Positions 13,919 through 15,070 of a stretch of 15,070 nt of DNA are shown piece after piece. Positions within the stretch are counted from its first letter, which is position 1, and the number at the start of each line of letters is the position of its first letter. The translations under genes were made by a program, and so were the position numbers. Where the stretch lies: the NCBI GenBank assembly GCA_021807065.1, contig JAKAPO010000025.1:1-15070 (forward strand), given 5' to 3'. The DNA comes from a bacterium. Lineage in GTDB: Bacteria; Vulcanimicrobiota; Vulcanimicrobiia; Vulcanimicrobiales; Vulcanimicrobiaceae. The notes beneath the pieces were generated by a model. The model did not search any database. It was given only the letters and a program-made list of their open reading frames with translations, and was not told the origin of the DNA.

Positions 13919-13947
13919 GCGAGCGCTCGCAAGACGCGGGCGCTCGC
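13919..13947. terminator. Long GC hairpin ending the tRNA cluster
   Basis: GCGAGCGCTCGC (13919-13930) pairs with GCGGGCGCTCGC (13936-13947) over 12 positions, one a wobble, around loop AAGAC. It begins 7 bases after the tRNA-Phe CCA and is followed by GCCGTTTAT, so the T-run is short. It also faces the convergent minus-strand genes and may end transcription from both sides. Confidence 0.65.
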
Positions 13948-13952
13948 GCCGT

Positions 13953-14093
13953 TTATCGCGCCAGTTCGGCCAGAGCTTGGATCAGTTTACGCAGGGCAAT
14001 CAGCAAGGCAATCGCTGCGCCGATGGCTGTGACGACGCGGTCGATCTGCGCGTCCTTTTCACGTTTGGCGTCGACGTTTCTTAGTACGGGCAT
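13953..14093 (-). CDS. Possible 46-residue membrane peptide overlapping the dienelactone hydrolase gene
   Basis: An ATG at 14093 opens a 46-codon frame beginning MPVLRNVDAKREKDAQID, with a charged N-terminus followed by one hydrophobic helix (about residues 19-35) and an amphipathic end. It overlaps the last 35 bases of the preceding gene in another frame and has only a weak GGAA ribosome site. Without it the stretch 13953-14058 would be empty. The charged-then-hydrophobic layout looks protein-like, but a chance frame is not excluded. Confidence 0.33.
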   Translation of the reverse strand: MPVLRNVDAKREKDAQIDRVVTAIGAAIALLIALRKLIQALAELAR

Positions 14094-14775
14094 TCTTGTT
14101 CCGTAACCGCAGCGCGCGCTTGAACAAAAAGATACTGCGCCGCCATGCCGTTTCCGCTGCATCGCGACTGTAGTTTCCCAAGCCTTTAGGATTCGCAAAT
14201 GCGTGCTTCGCATCGTACCGGTGGAATTCATAGCGAACGTTTCCCGACCTCAACTTGGCTTCTATTGCGTCGACGCCCGCGATCTTGAAAAATTCATCGT
14301 GCAGGCCCCAGTGTCCCATGAGCGGAATGCGTATCGTCGACGGGTCCCCGGCTTCCGGCGGGGGATAGCCATAATACACGACGGCCGAATCGAACTCGGG
14401 AACGTGCATCGCTGAAAGTAATGTCAGTGCGCCGCCCATGCAGTAGCCGGTCACGCCAACCTTCCTACTGCGTTCCTTCAAATATCGGGCGGCGCCGCGC
14501 GCATCTTGGCTGGCTGCGTCCCCGAAATCCAGACCCTGCATCAGATGATTCGCTTCATCTCCGGTAGCGGCAACGCGCCCGCGATAGAGATCGGGTACGA
14601 GGACGCGGAAGCCTTCGGACGCAAGCCGGTCCGCAGTCTGTTTGATCTCGTTGTTGATGCCCCACCATTCTTGCAGCATCACGACGCCGGGCGCGTCATC
14701 TGATCCAGCCGGCTCGGCGAGATAACCCGGCGCTTTTTGCCCATCGGGGCGAGTGAATTCGATCATTCTTCCCAT
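14059..14775 (-). CDS. Dienelactone hydrolase family protein
   Basis: A 238-residue alpha/beta hydrolase of the DLH family (carboxymethylenebutenolidase-like), normally cytoplasmic and acting on lactones or small esters. The catalytic set is visible: Glu36 in LQEWWG, nucleophile Cys112 in GYCMGGA, Asp160 in HWGLHDEF and His191 in AKHAFAN. Length is typical. The C-terminus has a strongly basic tail (LRLRNKNARTKKRRR, about 222-236) beyond the last helix. The start is taken at ATG 14775; ATG 14766 would remove only three residues, and neither has a good ribosome site. No aromatic-degradation genes are nearby, so a role in the classical chlorocatechol pathway is not indicated. Confidence 0.92.
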   Translation of the reverse strand: MGRMIEFTRPDGQKAPGYLAEPAGSDDAPGVVMLQEWWGINNEIKQTADRLASEGFRVLVPDLYRGRVAATGDEANHLMQGLDFGDAASQDARGAARYLKERSRKVGVTGYCMGGALTLLSAMHVPEFDSAVVYYGYPPPEAGDPSTIRIPLMGHWGLHDEFFKIAGVDAIEAKLRSGNVRYEFHRYDAKHAFANPKGLGNYSRDAAETAWRRSIFLFKRALRLRNKNARTKKRRRQT

Positions 14776-14808
14776 AGAGGTTCTTTACACAGCTGCTTCG
14801 CGGCGGCC

Positions 14809-14848
14809 CTTCCGAGGGAAGCCGAGAGCACGAGCGAAGTGCCGCTCG
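14809..14848. repeat. Two small tandem hairpins before the right-edge gene
   Basis: CTTCC-GAG-GGAAG (14809-14821) and CGAGCG-AAGTGC-CGCTCG (14831-14848) are consecutive small palindromes directly before the start codon at 14849. GAGCGAAGTG (14832-14841) is also the end of the inverted repeat at 13071-13080. They may be a degenerate REP-like sequence or structure in the leader of the gene that follows. Confidence 0.35.
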
Positions 14849-15070
14849 ATGAGCAATCCGCGAACGGTCGACCGATCGCGCACGCACGCTACGATTGCTG
14901 TCTTGGTCGCGCTGACGCTCTACGAGCTGCTTCCCCCGCGACTGATAATCGGTCCTTTGTGGATTGCACCAACGCTCGTCCTCGCCGTCCTGATTCCGCT
15001 TACCGTGATGCGCGCGTGGGGAACGCACTACCGGGCGCTGCGCGCAACGGCGATCGACATCATCGTTGTA
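14849..15070 (+). CDS. Partial membrane protein, N-terminus only (runs off the right edge)
   Basis: ATG 14849 opens a frame that stays open to the window end, 74 codons beginning MSNPRTVDRSRTHATIAVLV. Two hydrophobic spans are visible (about residues 14-30 and 38-56), separated by a short LPPRLIIGPLWIAP loop. The product is therefore an integral membrane protein. No ribosome site is clear, but no other in-frame start codon is present nearby. It is divergent from the dienelactone hydrolase gene with a 73-base gap. I do not recognise a named family from this fragment. Confidence 0.65.
   Translation, partial: MSNPRTVDRSRTHATIAVLVALTLYELLPPRLIIGPLWIAPTLVLAVLIPLTVMRAWGTHYRALRATAIDIIVV

Noticed and set aside
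13807..14106. Plus-strand 99-codon frame starting within tRNA-Asp
   Set aside because: It reads through tRNA-Asp, tRNA-Phe and the terminator hairpin; the peptide is translated tRNA sequence.
1..15070. CRISPR array, insertion sequence, integrase or toxin-antitoxin pair
   Set aside because: No regularly spaced repeats, transposase motifs, integrase motifs or paired small genes of known toxin-antitoxin type were seen.

Overview
The window is a GC-rich stretch of bacterial chromosome with dense, mostly compact coding and no phage, insertion sequence or CRISPR signature. The organism is Gram-negative in architecture: it encodes a complete RND efflux pump with a TolC-like outer-membrane factor and a periplasmic adaptor. 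Mixed ATG/GTG/TTG starts, clear GGAGG-type ribosome sites, tRNA genes with encoded CCA, and the presence of DUF5069, DUF805 and DUF2723 proteins would fit an environmental, poorly cultured phylum such as Eremiobacterota (WPS-2). That lineage guess is an inference and is weak.

Layout. Positions 1-2177 are read leftwards: the first ~20 codons of a gene cut by the window edge, an HSL-type alpha/beta hydrolase, and an M48 metallopeptidase lipoprotein. A DUF805 membrane protein (2331-2756, +) meets a DUF2723 glycosyltransferase-like membrane protein (2837-4378, -) at a strong hairpin terminator. From 4528 to 11930 there is one rightward operon of five genes: OmpR-type response regulator, histidine kinase, RND permease, outer-membrane factor, adaptor. 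All four junctions overlap by exactly 4 bases (GTGA, GTGA, ATGA, ATGA), so the genes are probably translationally coupled. The logical reading is a sensor pair controlling its own tripartite pump. A tandem 11-bp-period repeat just before the regulator gene is a plausible autoregulatory site.

Positions 11985-12983 hold a divergent pair: an uncharacterised multi-pass membrane protein (-) and a DUF5069 protein (+). Then comes a tRNA neighbourhood. A tRNA-Val(GAC) and a small hotdog acyl-CoA thioesterase lie on the minus strand. Divergent from them is a three-tRNA operon Val(CAC)-Asp(GTC)-Phe(GAA) on the plus strand with a recognisable promoter and a 12-bp hairpin at its end. The right end carries a dienelactone-hydrolase family gene (-), possibly a 46-residue membrane peptide overlapping its 3' end, and the start of a plus-strand membrane protein cut by the window edge.

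No clearly new molecular system was found. The most interesting non-coding signals are short palindromic REP-like sequences. One copy pair is shared between the gap at 1362-1390 and the inside of the RND permease gene at 7900-7927, where it would be translated in the interdomain linker. Another is an 83-bp structure of concentric inverted repeats next to tRNA-Val(GAC).
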